Source: an uncultured bacterium (GTDB lineage Bacteria; Hydrogenedentota; Hydrogenedentia; Hydrogenedentales; CAILVY01). From it: a DNA stretch of 64,000 nucleotides. Positions 7,363 through 16,368 of the stretch are shown piece after piece. The stretch is from positions 1 to 64,000 of the forward strand of contig CALEDJ010000045.1 of NCBI GenBank assembly GCA_937951485.1, given 5' to 3'. Both the position numbers and the translations under genes were made by a program. Position 1 is the stretch's first letter; the number at the start of each line of letters is the position of its first letter. The notes beneath the pieces were generated by a model. The model was not told the DNA's origin. It searched no databases and saw only the letters and a list, made by a program, of their open reading frames with translations.

Positions 7363-8886
7363 ATGATGCGGGAATCGGAAACGGGAACGGAAACGGCGCG
7401 ACCTGTGCGGCTGGAGGGCCGCTGGGCGGGCTGGCAGGCGGCCATATTGGCGGCGGCCATCGCGCTGGCGGTCGGCGGCGCCGCATCGCTGTTTGCATTG
7501 CCGCAGGATTATGCCGCGTTCCAACCGCTGGTCGGCGGCGCATTGGTGCTGGGGGCGGGACTGGCGGGCTATCTGGCGCTGGGGCCGTCGCGCGCGATGA
7601 TCGGCGTTTTCCTTGTGTTCATGGTCGCAACGCACATGTACAAGTCATTCGCCGTGTTGCCGTTCGGCGGGGTGGAATGGCATCCCCGGGAACTGCTGTT
7701 GTTCCTCCTGCTGGCGCATGCGGCCGGAAAAGTCGTCCGGGGCCGCGCGGATTTGCGGCCGGACATGATGCACTACTTTTTCTTTCTCTATGTCTTTTTC
7801 TTTGTCGTCATTGCGGCGCGCGGATTTCTGCTGTATCCGGAAATCTCGGACGTGATCGCGGAATGCCGCTATCCCGTTTTCCTGGCTTCCTACTTCGCGT
7901 TTGTGGCCTGCACGCACGGCATGGCCGACCTGCGGTACTACGTCCACCTGATTTTCGCGTTGACCATCGCGATCGCGCTGGCCTCGTTCGCGTTCTTCGG
8001 ATATACACTGGTCGCGGGCGTCATCAACGTGCAGAACTGGCTTGGCGAATACGTGCCGCGCATCGTGGGGCCGTGGCTGCTGCAGTCGGTGCGTCCCAAC
8101 GGCCACATGTTCTTTGAGGTGTCCGTGGTCGTGCTGGCGGGCATGGTCTTTTGTCCCGACCTCTCCCGCGCGCGCCGCGCCGCCTATGCGCTGCTGATCC
8201 TCCTTTTTCTGGCGGCGATTGTTATCATGATGATGCGCACGGCCTACATCGCGCTGTTCCTGTCGCTCGCCGTGCTGGTGGTGTTACACCTGCCGCGTGA
8301 GGCGCAGGCGTGGGCCGGTGTGATGGGAGTGGGGGCGGCGGCGGCGCTGGCGGCCTTTTTCGGGTTGCATCTGCACGAGACGATCGACCAGTGGATACCG
8401 GGGCTGGAGGTATCGTTGCGCGGCCGCTTCGTGGAAATCGGGGGCGCGCTGCGGATGTTCGAGCGGGAACCGCTGCTCGGTGCAGGCATGGGCAGCAAAT
8501 TCACCGGAATGGGGTTCGTGGCGCAGACCACCCTCGTCAGCGTGGCGCAGGCGGATTATCAGACCGTGCACAACGTCTGGATGTACTACCTCTTCAAGGG
8601 CGGCATGGTGGGAATGATCCTGGTCTTCCTCGGTCTGGGCGGCATTGCCCTGCGCGCACGCGCCATCATCGAAGCGCTGCCGTCGCGCAAGGACCGCTTC
8701 TTCATGAAAGGGCTGCTCGCCGCCTGCGGCGGCCAACTCATCGCATCGCTCGCCATGCCCCGCCTCACCTATCCAATCGGCGGCGTCTTCCTCGCCATGA
8801 TCGCCGCCGCCTTTGTGGTCGCCGCGCGCGAACCCCCCGCAGCCGAAGACCAGCCAAGGCAAAATCAGGCGGAAAAGCATCCATGA
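7363..8886 (+). CDS. O-antigen ligase-like polytopic membrane protein
   Basis: About 507 aa with 10-12 hydrophobic helices. A large loop (residues ~325-395) precedes the segment ADYQTVHNVWMYYLFKGGMVGMI, which resembles the HN-containing periplasmic loop and following helix of Wzy/WaaL-type O-antigen polymerases and ligases. It probably joins or polymerises surface glycans. An in-frame GTG lies at 7339; the ATG at 7363 is preferred but has only a weak AGGG upstream. It stands 69 bp after the Moco cluster with no functional link visible. Confidence 0.72.
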   Translation: MMRESETGTETARPVRLEGRWAGWQAAILAAAIALAVGGAASLFALPQDYAAFQPLVGGALVLGAGLAGYLALGPSRAMIGVFLVFMVATHMYKSFAVLPFGGVEWHPRELLLFLLLAHAAGKVVRGRADLRPDMMHYFFFLYVFFFVVIAARGFLLYPEISDVIAECRYPVFLASYFAFVACTHGMADLRYYVHLIFALTIAIALASFAFFGYTLVAGVINVQNWLGEYVPRIVGPWLLQSVRPNGHMFFEVSVVVLAGMVFCPDLSRARRAAYALLILLFLAAIVIMMMRTAYIALFLSLAVLVVLHLPREAQAWAGVMGVGAAAALAAFFGLHLHETIDQWIPGLEVSLRGRFVEIGGALRMFEREPLLGAGMGSKFTGMGFVAQTTLVSVAQADYQTVHNVWMYYLFKGGMVGMILVFLGLGGIALRARAIIEALPSRKDRFFMKGLLAACGGQLIASLAMPRLTYPIGGVFLAMIAAAFVVAAREPPAAEDQPRQNQAEKHP

Positions 8887-9211
8887 CGAAGACACTTCTT
8901 TGGATTGCCCAAACCGTGCTTGCGCTTTCTCTCTCAGCGCCGTAACCTTCAGGTTGGCAGAGAATACGCAGGGTTTATGTGAACAAGAAAGGAAGATCGG
9001 AAGCATGGCTTGCGCAGGTGCGGTTGCCGCGCAGTACAACGTCTGTTTTCCCGACCCGAAATCCATTAACCGGCCACATACTGCAGGTCATCCGGCGACT
9101 GGGGATATATAGGCGTATTCGCGTTTTCCGGACTGTATGTGGCATGATCAACCTCCATTCAATCTCATGGAGGCGGACGCGGCGCGGCCGCAACCGGAAA
9201 GGACGGGGTCA
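8887..9211. other. Intergenic, no gene seen
   Basis: The 325 bp between two + strand genes hold no convincing ORF. A 9-bp inverted pair gccacatac/gtatgtggc (9073-9081, 9135-9143) and a hairpin cctccat...atggagg (9152-9173) precede the aldolase start and could be regulatory. No clear -35/-10 pair was found. Confidence 0.5.
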
Positions 9212-10198
9212 ATGATGACGGTTCCTGATTATATCCGCGGCAGCATTGCGCCGACGTTCACGGTGTTCAAAGACGACGGCGCGCTTGACGATGCGGGCCA
9301 GCGCAGGTTCATGGATTTTCTGTTGGCGCGGGGCGGCATCAGCGCGTTCTTTGTCCGCTCGGGCATGGGTCAGATGTATGCATTCGACAAGGAGGATGTC
9401 AAGCAGATCGCGCGCAACGTATGCCCGCACATGAAGGGGAAAGCGCCTGTATTGATCGGTTGCAGCGGGATTTGGGACCGCAACTATGACAGGCGTCCCG
9501 ATCCGGACGTGTTTCTCAGCGACGCGATTGAACTCAGCCGCTACGCCGCCGATCTGGGCGCAGATGGGGTGGTGCATACGATGCCGGAAGCGTTGCGGCC
9601 GCGCGAGGGCGAATCTGTTGACGGCTTGATCATGCGTTATTTCACAGCCGTGTGCGAGGCCGTGCCGCAGACCCCCGTGCTGATCTATCAGGCGCCCAAC
9701 ACGCGCGAGGAGTACTGCGTGACGCAGGAACGCATCAGACGGCTCGCGGACCTCGACAATCTGGTCGGCATGAAGGTATCGTCCGTGAACGGCCACTACA
9801 TTTTCGATTTGATTCGCGCGGTGCGGGGAAAGACGTTCGGGTTCATTGTGGGCGCGGAGACGGTGTTTTATGCGGGATTGGTCGCGGGGGCGCGCGCGTG
9901 TATCGGCCAGGGCGCGGCGTTGAATCCGCAAATCATCCAGGCGGTGCTTGACCGCTTTCTGGAAGGGGATATCGAAGGGACGGCGCAGGCGCAGCAGGAT
10001 GTCAATGAACTCGTGAACATCTGTCCGAACGCCGTGGATTTCATGAAGCGCTACGCCACGGAAAACGGCTATCCCGTGGGATTGTACGCACGCCCTGCGG
10101 GCGGCAATCCCTATATTAAAGACCGCGTACTTATGAGTGATACGGAATACCTCGCTTACAAGGCCCGCTATGAGGAACTTCTGGAACGGTATATGTAG
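9212..10198 (+). CDS. DHDPS/NanA-family class I aldolase
   Basis: A 328-aa (beta/alpha)8 aldolase of the dihydrodipicolinate synthase/N-acetylneuraminate lyase family. The Schiff-base Lys is in NLVGMKVSS and the active-site Tyr in VLIYQAPN. The position of the Thr-Thr pair of true DapA is replaced by VRSGMGQMY, so it is probably not lysine biosynthesis; a canonical dapA is encoded at 31166. The substrate is more likely a sugar acid or keto acid. ATGs at 9212 and 9215 follow GGACGGGG; an upstream in-frame ATG at 9137 would add an unconserved leader. Confidence 0.82.
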   Translation: MMTVPDYIRGSIAPTFTVFKDDGALDDAGQRRFMDFLLARGGISAFFVRSGMGQMYAFDKEDVKQIARNVCPHMKGKAPVLIGCSGIWDRNYDRRPDPDVFLSDAIELSRYAADLGADGVVHTMPEALRPREGESVDGLIMRYFTAVCEAVPQTPVLIYQAPNTREEYCVTQERIRRLADLDNLVGMKVSSVNGHYIFDLIRAVRGKTFGFIVGAETVFYAGLVAGARACIGQGAALNPQIIQAVLDRFLEGDIEGTAQAQQDVNELVNICPNAVDFMKRYATENGYPVGLYARPAGGNPYIKDRVLMSDTEYLAYKARYEELLERYM

Positions 10199-10713
10199 CA
10201 TCAGTGCTGTCGAAAATATTTTTGGCGTTGAGAAAAGCCTTTGATCGTATTGATCTTCCCCCTCACCCCACCCCTCTCCCGGAGGGAGAGGGAGCGGCGG
10301 CATTCCTCGGGTTTCGCGGCAAACGCCCTCTCCCTCCGGGAGAGGGGTGGGGCTGGATGACACCGAAAAAATGGACGCTCCTTACGCCCTCTCCCTCCGG
10401 GAGAGGGGTGGGGCTGGATGACACCGATAAAACGGACGATCCTTACGCCCTCTCCGTCCGGGAGAGGGGTGGGGCTGGATGACACCGATAAAACGGACGC
10501 TCCTTACGCCCTCTCCCTCCGGGAGAGGGGTGGGGTGAGGGGGAACAAAAACAGGATACCTTGGCACAGGGGTCAATGATGCCTCAGAAATTCCCACGGA
10601 GAGGTTTTCGTATAGGGCAAGTTCGCTGCATCGTCTTGATTCAACAGGATTTTCCAAGGATTTTGAGCGTGGCCTTTCATTTTCTTAGCAACCCCTTTTG
10701 GACAAGACTGATG
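10199..10713 (+). mobile_element. Composite inverted-ended repeat element, copy A
   Basis: An 18-bp inverted pair, catcagtgctgtcgaaaa (10199-10216) and its near complement (10696-10713), bounds the element. Inside are a ~45-bp left flank, an array (10259-10545) that starts with ccctcaccccacccctctcc and ends in its mirror image, and a ~150-bp right flank. The array contains four 61-bp periods beginning at 10326, 10387, 10448 and 10509. Both flanks can be aligned with copy B (30693-31149, opposite orientation). No transposase ORF is present, so it is a non-autonomous element if mobile. It starts directly after the aldolase stop codon. Confidence 0.8.
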
Positions 10714-10787
10714 TAGTATCTGCTGAGGGCTTGCAGTTTTTGCAGTGGTTCCGCCATCAAAAGGGCGCGCCGCTCAAGATGCGCCAT

Positions 10788-11918
10788 CTACTCGCCGCAT
10801 GTCAGGCGGTAGAGTTCCCAGGCGATTGCGCCGTTGAGGATGCCGGACGCGGCGATCAGCGGCACGTCGTAGCCTTCGATCGGCACGCAGGCGTCCGCCC
10901 ACGGCCACATCGGGTCAATCCAGAGGACGCCCTCGTCGCTGATGAAATCGCGGTCGGCGTAGAGCGCGAGGTAGGCCACGCGCGCGCCGGCTGGGCGCGC
11001 CCGCCGCAACAGGTCGTCCGGGGGATGTTGATAGCCGATGAGCGCCACGAAATCGTCCGCCCCGAAGACATCGGCCGGCTTGGGCGATGCGCGGAATCCC
11101 GCGTTCCACACCGCCGACCGGAAGACGGCGCCGATGGCGGTCTTCTCAACTTCGTCGGGGAAGAGATGTCCCATGCTGTACATGAAAAGGCGGCCGCCGC
11201 GCGCCCGGCTTTCCCGCGCCCAGGCGGCGGCGCGGGCCATTTTGTCGCGCTCCTCGCGGTCAACGCGGCGCAGCATTGCGGTCATCGCTTCGACATAGCA
11301 CCTGCCGATCACGCCGTGCGCCACGGGCGGCGGCGCTTCGTCGTGGAACGCGATCCCGCCGTTGCGATACTGAACGATGCGCGCGTTGCCGCCGTAGAGG
11401 CCGATGCTCTCATAGATGACCGGCATTTTTCCGAGACGGGTGATCGCCGCTATCAATTCGCCGGTGAAAAGCCAGCCCGGAATGGCGTTGGCCAGCGTGG
11501 GGGAAATGCGGAAGGCTTCGGCGTGGTTGGGGAGACAGGGCGCGGGCGCGGATTCCGGGCACGAACCGAAACGGATCACCAGTACGCCGCCGCGCGCCCA
11601 TGCGGGCACCTCGGCATCCCGCTCCGGAAAATAGAGCACCACGTCGCCATCGCCGGGTTTTTGATCGCCCAACGGGCGGATCATCATGAGTCCGCCCGCG
11701 CGGCCGCTCAGTTCGCTCACCATGCCCGGCTGCCCCGCCGCCCAGAGCCGCCCGCCCGCCACCAGCCGCGCCGCGGCCGTCTCGGCGGCGTCCCGCATCG
11801 CCGGGATGCCCGCGCCGCATCGCTCCATTGCCGCCGCCACGCGCAGGAGATACGATTCCTCCGCGCGGTCCGGCATTCCCGCGCCCAGCACACTCGCCAC
11901 TGTCAGCATCAGTCCCAT
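10788..11918 (-). CDS. Tandem SIS-like sugar isomerase/binding domain protein
   Basis: A 376-aa protein that looks like two SIS (phosphosugar isomerase/binding) half-domains in tandem. The N-terminal half has RLVAGGRLWAAGQPGMVSEL and a later ELIAAITRLGKMPVIYES; the C-terminal half has ARGGRLFMYSMGHLF, DDFVALIGYQHPP and GYDVPLIAASGILNGAI, a typical SIS ending. Catalytic residues cannot be assigned. Start 11918 follows AAAGGATCAAGGC, a good ribosome binding site; an upstream in-frame start at 11960 is less likely. It lies 31 bp after the secreted protein gene on the same strand. Confidence 0.6.
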   Translation of the reverse strand: MGLMLTVASVLGAGMPDRAEESYLLRVAAAMERCGAGIPAMRDAAETAAARLVAGGRLWAAGQPGMVSELSGRAGGLMMIRPLGDQKPGDGDVVLYFPERDAEVPAWARGGVLVIRFGSCPESAPAPCLPNHAEAFRISPTLANAIPGWLFTGELIAAITRLGKMPVIYESIGLYGGNARIVQYRNGGIAFHDEAPPPVAHGVIGRCYVEAMTAMLRRVDREERDKMARAAAWARESRARGGRLFMYSMGHLFPDEVEKTAIGAVFRSAVWNAGFRASPKPADVFGADDFVALIGYQHPPDDLLRRARPAGARVAYLALYADRDFISDEGVLWIDPMWPWADACVPIEGYDVPLIAASGILNGAIAWELYRLTCGE

Positions 11919-11949
11919 GCCTTGATCCTTTCCCTGCGTTTCGCGCCTG

Positions 11950-12645
11950 TCACGGCGCATCCGGCGGCGGCGCGCCCTGGTCCCATCCGGGACGACCGAG
12001 AATTTTCTTCAGGGTTTCATCCATCTGTTTATGTGCTGCGCTGATTTCTTTTGTCGTCAGCGTCGCCGCGATGAGGTGCTCCCGGAGGAAGGGGTCATCT
12101 TTTGGGAGCAGGGCGTAAGTGAGGGCGATCTTGTCCGCCTTGGCGGGGTCCTTCTCGCTGATGCGCGCCAGGAGGACCCGGTGTTCGCCCGATTCCCAGA
12201 CCAGCACGGGTGTGCGACGCTCATAGCGCCCGCCGGGGTCCGCCCGCATCACTTCGCGGCGATAGGCGCCGCCGTGCCGCCGCAGGCACGCGCCGAGCAG
12301 CGTTTCCAGTTTGGCATCCGCACGCGTGGCCGCATCGTACCACATCACGGTGTATTCATAGAGACGGCCGTCTTTGAACCCGTAGTTGGCGAGACACCAC
12401 AGCCCCAGGAACGGGTCGCGGTCAAATTGCTCCTCGACGCTGGCCGCGTCTGCCGCGGGGTCCACGGGTTCATTCATCTTCCCAGGGTCCGCGTTATAGG
12501 CCTGTGGGCGGTTTTTCAGGAAATCGGCAAGCGGCGTGCCGGGAACGGCCCCGTGCAGGATGCGGTCCAGGCCGTTCGTCTCTTCCTGCGCGTTGTCGGC
12601 GGCGGACGCCGCGCCGACGAGCAAAGCCGCCACTATGCATAGCAT
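11950..12645 (-). CDS. Secreted protein of unknown function
   Basis: A 231-aa protein with a short signal peptide (MLCIVAALLVGAASA, cleavage after residue ~15). The mature part is charged and mostly alpha/beta, with no motif I recognise. The ORF is open far upstream, but the signal peptide marks 12645 as the start. It is followed by the SIS-like gene and preceded, after 166 bp, by fabG on the same strand. Confidence 0.65.
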   Translation of the reverse strand: MLCIVAALLVGAASAADNAQEETNGLDRILHGAVPGTPLADFLKNRPQAYNADPGKMNEPVDPAADAASVEEQFDRDPFLGLWCLANYGFKDGRLYEYTVMWYDAATRADAKLETLLGACLRRHGGAYRREVMRADPGGRYERRTPVLVWESGEHRVLLARISEKDPAKADKIALTYALLPKDDPFLREHLIAATLTTKEISAAHKQMDETLKKILGRPGWDQGAPPPDAP

Positions 12646-12811
12646 CTTCACAAACGCAGTCCTCCATGGGTCTTTTCCCCCCGAATGCGAGAAGCGTAGC
12701 ACGCCCGGGAGTTCCGGGGAAAACAAGGCGGTGCCAATCCGACGCGGCGGGAGGCCGCGTCTGCGCAGCAACCGCCACAGGTTTCCAGGAGAAAGAAGGC
12801 GATGGCGGCTG

Positions 12812-13549
12812 TCACATGCCGAGGCCGCCGTCCACGCTGAGGACGGCGCCGGTGATGTAGGCTGCGTCTTCCGAGGCGAGGAAAGCCGCCGCCGCCGCGA
12901 CGTCCTGCGGCAATCCGGCGCGGCGCAGGGGGATGCGTTCAATAAGGGCGCGCACCGTGTCCTCGCCCATGCCGGCGGTCATGTCGGTTTCGATGTAGCC
13001 GGGCGCGATGGCGTTGACGGTGATGTTGCGGGAGCCGACTTCCTGGGCGTAGGCCTTGGTGAAGCCGATGAGTCCGGCCTTGGCCGCGGAATAGTTGGTC
13101 TGGCCCGCCTGCCCATGCAGGCCGACGATGGAGGTGATGTTGATGATGCGCCCATAGCGCTGCTTGAGCATCTGCCGCGCGGCGGCGCGGCAGGCGTGGA
13201 ACGCGCCGCCGAGGTTCGCTTCGATGACGCTGCGCCAGTGCTCGTCCTTCATGCGCGCCAGCAATCCGTCCTGGGTCAATCCGGCGTTGTTGATCAGAAT
13301 TCCGACGGGGCCGAGGTCTTCCTGCAGGCGGGCGAATAACGCATCCACGGCGGCGGGATCGGCCACGTCGCAGGCATAGCCGCGCACGGATTCACCGATC
13401 TCCCCGGCGGTCTGCGCCGCGCGGTCGGCGTCGCGCCCGCAGATGGCCACGCGCGCGCCCTCCTGTACGAAACGCTCGGCGCAGGCGCGCCCGATGCCGC
13501 GCGTGCCGCCGGTCACCAGGACCACCTTGTCTTCAAAACGCTTGATCAT
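12812..13549 (-). CDS. fabG: 3-oxoacyl-[acyl-carrier-protein] reductase FabG
   Basis: NADPH-dependent reductase of the fatty-acid elongation cycle, 245 aa as usual. The SDR cofactor motif is TGGTRGIG (residues 13-20), NNAG follows, and the catalytic set is the Ser in NITSIVG and YSAAK (Tyr/Lys). The C-terminus GAVLSVDGGLGM is typical. The ATG at 13549 overlaps the fabD stop by 4 bp. The usual downstream acpP is not present. Confidence 0.95.
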   Translation of the reverse strand: MIKRFEDKVVLVTGGTRGIGRACAERFVQEGARVAICGRDADRAAQTAGEIGESVRGYACDVADPAAVDALFARLQEDLGPVGILINNAGLTQDGLLARMKDEHWRSVIEANLGGAFHACRAAARQMLKQRYGRIINITSIVGLHGQAGQTNYSAAKAGLIGFTKAYAQEVGSRNITVNAIAPGYIETDMTAGMGEDTVRALIERIPLRRAGLPQDVAAAAAFLASEDAAYITGAVLSVDGGLGM

Positions 13550-14466
13550 GCGTTGGATGCCTCCCCATCTTGCGCCGCCTGCGCGACGAGGGCCTCCGCC
13601 TGGTCCCAGGTTCCCGCGCCGCGTACGCGCGGCGCGCCGTCCATTCGCCGCGCCAGTCCCCGCAGCACATTGCCCGGACCGACTTCGACGGCGTCGGCCG
13701 GGCCGATGCGCCGCATCACATCGGTCCAAAGGACGGGCCGGACCAGTTGTTCGGCCAACAGTTGCCGGATGCGTGCCGGGTTGGATTCTTCCATTGCCGT
13801 CACGGAGGAGATGAACGGCGTCTGCGGTGCGCGGAACGGGACATCGGCCAGCACGCGTCGCATCTCATCCGCCGCCGGCTGCATGTATTGTGAATGAAAC
13901 GGCCCGGAGACTTTCAAAGGGATGACCCGCTTTGCGCCTGCGGCGTCGAGCGCGGCGATGGCCGCCGCCAGGGCATCGGCGCGGCCGGTAATGATGGTCT
14001 GGTCCGGTCCGTTGTAGTTGGCGATCTGCACGCCATCCGGCAGCAATGAAACAATGGCTTCCGGGGTCAAACCCAAGACCGCCGCCATGCCGCCCTGCGG
14101 CACGTTCTCGCTCATCAGGCGCGCCCGCGCGCGGGTGAAGCGCAGCGCATCCTCCAATTCACAGGCATCCGCCGCCACCAATGCCGGGATTTCACCGAGG
14201 CTGTGTCCCGCGCAAACCGAGGGGCGAAGCCCGCGGGCTTTCAGATGCGTGGCAATGGCGATTTGGACGACGAGCAGTGCGGGCTGGGCCAGTTGCGTCT
14301 GGTTCAGGGCATCCTGGTCGGAATGAAAGATGCGGTCGAGAAATCCGGGCTCGCTGACCGCGGCGGCGCGCTCGAAAATTTCCCGCGCGGCGGGCGAGCG
14401 ATCATGGAAATCCTTTCCCATGGCCGCTTCCTGACTTCCCTGGCCGGGGAAGAGGAAAGCCGTCAT
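13546..14466 (-). CDS. fabD: Malonyl-CoA:ACP transacylase FabD
   Basis: Transfers malonyl from CoA to acyl carrier protein, 306 aa. It starts with the family motif FLFPGQGSQ, carries the nucleophilic Ser in GHSLGE (about residue 90), the catalytic His in PFHSQYM, and the NYNGPDQTIITG segment. The start overlaps the plsX stop by 4 bp and its stop overlaps fabG, so the three are translationally coupled. fabH, usually between plsX and fabD, is missing here. Confidence 0.95.
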   Translation of the reverse strand: MTAFLFPGQGSQEAAMGKDFHDRSPAAREIFERAAAVSEPGFLDRIFHSDQDALNQTQLAQPALLVVQIAIATHLKARGLRPSVCAGHSLGEIPALVAADACELEDALRFTRARARLMSENVPQGGMAAVLGLTPEAIVSLLPDGVQIANYNGPDQTIITGRADALAAAIAALDAAGAKRVIPLKVSGPFHSQYMQPAADEMRRVLADVPFRAPQTPFISSVTAMEESNPARIRQLLAEQLVRPVLWTDVMRRIGPADAVEVGPGNVLRGLARRMDGAPRVRGAGTWDQAEALVAQAAQDGEASNA

Positions 14467-15488
14467 ATCGGCCGCCCCCAGATTATGGCGGTGTTGCCGC
14501 GCATCCGCTCTATTTTTTCACGGATATGATCGTTGAGTCGGTTTTCAAAGGCGGTGCGCGCGCCGATGATGGCGTTTTCGATGCCGCGCGCTGTTGAAGA
14601 ACCGTGCAGAATGATGACGATACCGTTGATGCCGAGCAGCGGCGCGCCGGGATATTCGTTGGGATCAATGGTCTGCTTCAGCGCCATCAGCGATTTGCGT
14701 GCGAGCACCGCCCCGATCTTGCTCATTGAGGAACTCTCCAGTTTCTCACGCATGAGTTTGGCCATCAGCCCCGCCACGGCTTCACTCGTTTTGAGAATGA
14801 TGTTGCCGACAAAACCGTCGCAGACCACCACATCGGCCACGCCCTGATACATGGCTTTGGGCTCTACGTTGCCGATGAAGTTGATGTGCGGCGCGGCGCT
14901 CAATGCCTGGTGTGCTTCCTTGGCGACTTGGCTGCCTTTTTCGACTTCTTCGCCGATGTTCAGCAGACCCACCCGGGGATTCTCGACGCCCAGGGCGTAC
15001 TGGGAATAGGCGATGCCCATCTCTGCGAATTCGCACAATTGCCGCGTCGTGCAATCCACGTTCGCCCCCAAATCCAGCAGCACCACGCGCCCCGTGGCGG
15101 TTGGAAGGGTCTGGCTGATGGCCGAACGCGCCACGCCACGGATGGGGCCGAGCACCGTCCGCGCCCCCACCATCACCGCGCCGGTATTGCCCGCGCTCAC
15201 CATGGCGTCCGCCCGGCCTTCTTTCACCAGGCGCAGAGCCACCATGAGCGATGCATCGCGTTTTTTGCGGATGGCCAACACGGGCTGTTCGTTCATGCGG
15301 ATGGCCTGCGATGCATGTACGACGGAAACCGCCCCGCGCTTGGGGAAAGCGCTCAGTTTTTCCGTGATTTGGGCCTCATCGCCCACCAGGATCACTTCGG
15401 TGTCGCTTGACAGGCTCGCGGCCACCGCCCCTTCGATTTCGACATCCGGCGCGGCATCGGTTCCCATCGCATCCAAAGCGATTCGCAT
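14463..15488 (-). CDS. plsX: Phosphate acyltransferase PlsX
   Basis: Makes acyl-phosphate from acyl-ACP for phospholipid synthesis. The 341 aa match the family length and begin with MRIALDAMGTDAAPDVEIEG; further conserved segments are SAGNTGA, LLDLGANVDC, GLLNIGEE and CDGFVGNIILKTSE. It lies 24 bp after rpmF in the standard yceD-rpmF-plsX order. Confidence 0.95.
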   Translation of the reverse strand: MRIALDAMGTDAAPDVEIEGAVAASLSSDTEVILVGDEAQITEKLSAFPKRGAVSVVHASQAIRMNEQPVLAIRKKRDASLMVALRLVKEGRADAMVSAGNTGAVMVGARTVLGPIRGVARSAISQTLPTATGRVVLLDLGANVDCTTRQLCEFAEMGIAYSQYALGVENPRVGLLNIGEEVEKGSQVAKEAHQALSAAPHINFIGNVEPKAMYQGVADVVVCDGFVGNIILKTSEAVAGLMAKLMREKLESSSMSKIGAVLARKSLMALKQTIDPNEYPGAPLLGINGIVIILHGSSTARGIENAIIGARTAFENRLNDHIREKIERMRGNTAIIWGRPI

Positions 15489-15512
15489 GGCTGGTCTCCG
15501 GCGCGATGCCGA

Positions 15513-15695
15513 TCAGTCTTCCTTGAGTGATACGCGAAGCCGCGCCTTGTAGTGGCCGCATTTGGGACAGACCCGGTGCGGCAGGATGCGTTCGCCGCAA
15601 TCGGGGCATTCAATCAGATTGGGGGCGGACAGCGCATGATGGGAGCGCCGCATGTTTTTCTTCGCCTTGCCCGTTCTTCTTTTTGGTACCGGCAC
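15513..15695 (-). CDS. rpmF: 50S ribosomal protein L32
   Basis: A 60-aa large-subunit protein. It begins [20 protein letters not shown] and holds a complete zinc ribbon, CPDC and CPKC at about residues 30-46. It sits 4 bp after yceD and before plsX, the conserved order. Confidence 0.96.
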   Translation of the reverse strand: MPVPKRRTGKAKKNMRRSHHALSAPNLIECPDCGERILPHRVCPKCGHYKARLRVSLKED

Positions 15696-15699
15696 GGGA

Positions 15700-16275
15700 T
15701 TACTCCTTCGATTTTTTGCGGTCCAAATCCGGGAATAAGTCGGCCAGTCCCGCCAGCCCGGTATTGGACAATACGGCCTCTTCTTTCACACAGTCGCACG
15801 TCTGCTCATTAAGGTTTGCACCGCAATGCGGACACAAGCCCCGGCACGCATTCCTGCACAAATATTTCACCGGAGCCGACAGCACCGCCTCCTCCCACAC
15901 TTGGGGTCCCAGGTCAATATCCGGGCCTTGGAAGTAGCACAGGTCGCCGGCATCCGCGCCGTCGGCGCTCTCTATGTCGCCCCACTGCCCGGCTGCGGTC
16001 GGCGCCAAACCTTCTTTAAAAGTCCATAAAACGACCGCGTCAAACGGCGCTTCCGCCAGTTCCAGGCAGCGATCGCACGCATGCACGAAGACCCCTCGGA
16101 CATGACCCTGAAAGAGAAAGTCTTCGCCCACGCGCATGATGGTGCCGGATACAGACACCCTCTCCAGCGGAATTCCCTCCACGCCGGGCGGCTGGATCGT
16201 ATTCACGGCCACATCGGTATTGCAGGGGATTCCCTGTTCGGTGATTTCCGATACGAGAAATCGAAGCGTGTTCAC
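15700..16275 (-). CDS. yceD: YceD/DUF177 family protein
   Basis: A 191-aa protein of the YceD (DUF177) family linked to rRNA and large-subunit biogenesis in bacteria and plastids. Cysteine pairs typical of the family are CDRC (about 85-90) and [16 protein letters not shown] (about 140-155). The start is GTG at 16275; no better start is seen. It is the first gene of the rpmF-plsX-fabD-fabG operon. Confidence 0.87.
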   Translation of the reverse strand: MNTLRFLVSEITEQGIPCNTDVAVNTIQPPGVEGIPLERVSVSGTIMRVGEDFLFQGHVRGVFVHACDRCLELAEAPFDAVVLWTFKEGLAPTAAGQWGDIESADGADAGDLCYFQGPDIDLGPQVWEEAVLSAPVKYLCRNACRGLCPHCGANLNEQTCDCVKEEAVLSNTGLAGLADLFPDLDRKKSKE

Positions 16276-16317
16276 CGTTCCGCGACCTCAGCGCACAGGG
16301 TAAAAAAATCAATTAGA

Positions 16318-16347
16318 AGTCTAACAAATGAATCCCGGACAAGTCAA
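16318..16347 (-). promoter_or_regulatory. Sigma-70-like promoter of the yceD operon
   Basis: Read on the - strand: -35 TTGACT (16342-16347), 18-bp spacer, -10 TAGACT (16318-16323), about 40 bp before the yceD GTG. The same -10 hexamer is found before ffh. Part of the promoter lies in a probable MITE remnant (16329-16368). Confidence 0.45.
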
Positions 16348-16368
16348 ACAGCCATTTCGCAATGCCCA
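16329..16368. repeat. Possible remnant of the ~100-bp MITE
   Basis: The segment shares aatcccgga and aaacag.ccatttcgc.aatgcc with the right half of the elements at 20236, 32109 and 48953, with an internal loss of about 18 bp. The left half is absent. Confidence 0.4.

Noticed and set aside
10326-10545. Array resembling CRISPR
   Set aside because: The 61-bp units repeat without unique spacers, and no cas genes are present.
10698-12044. 448-codon ORF on the + strand
   Set aside because: Antisense to the SIS-like gene; no motif, no ribosome binding site.
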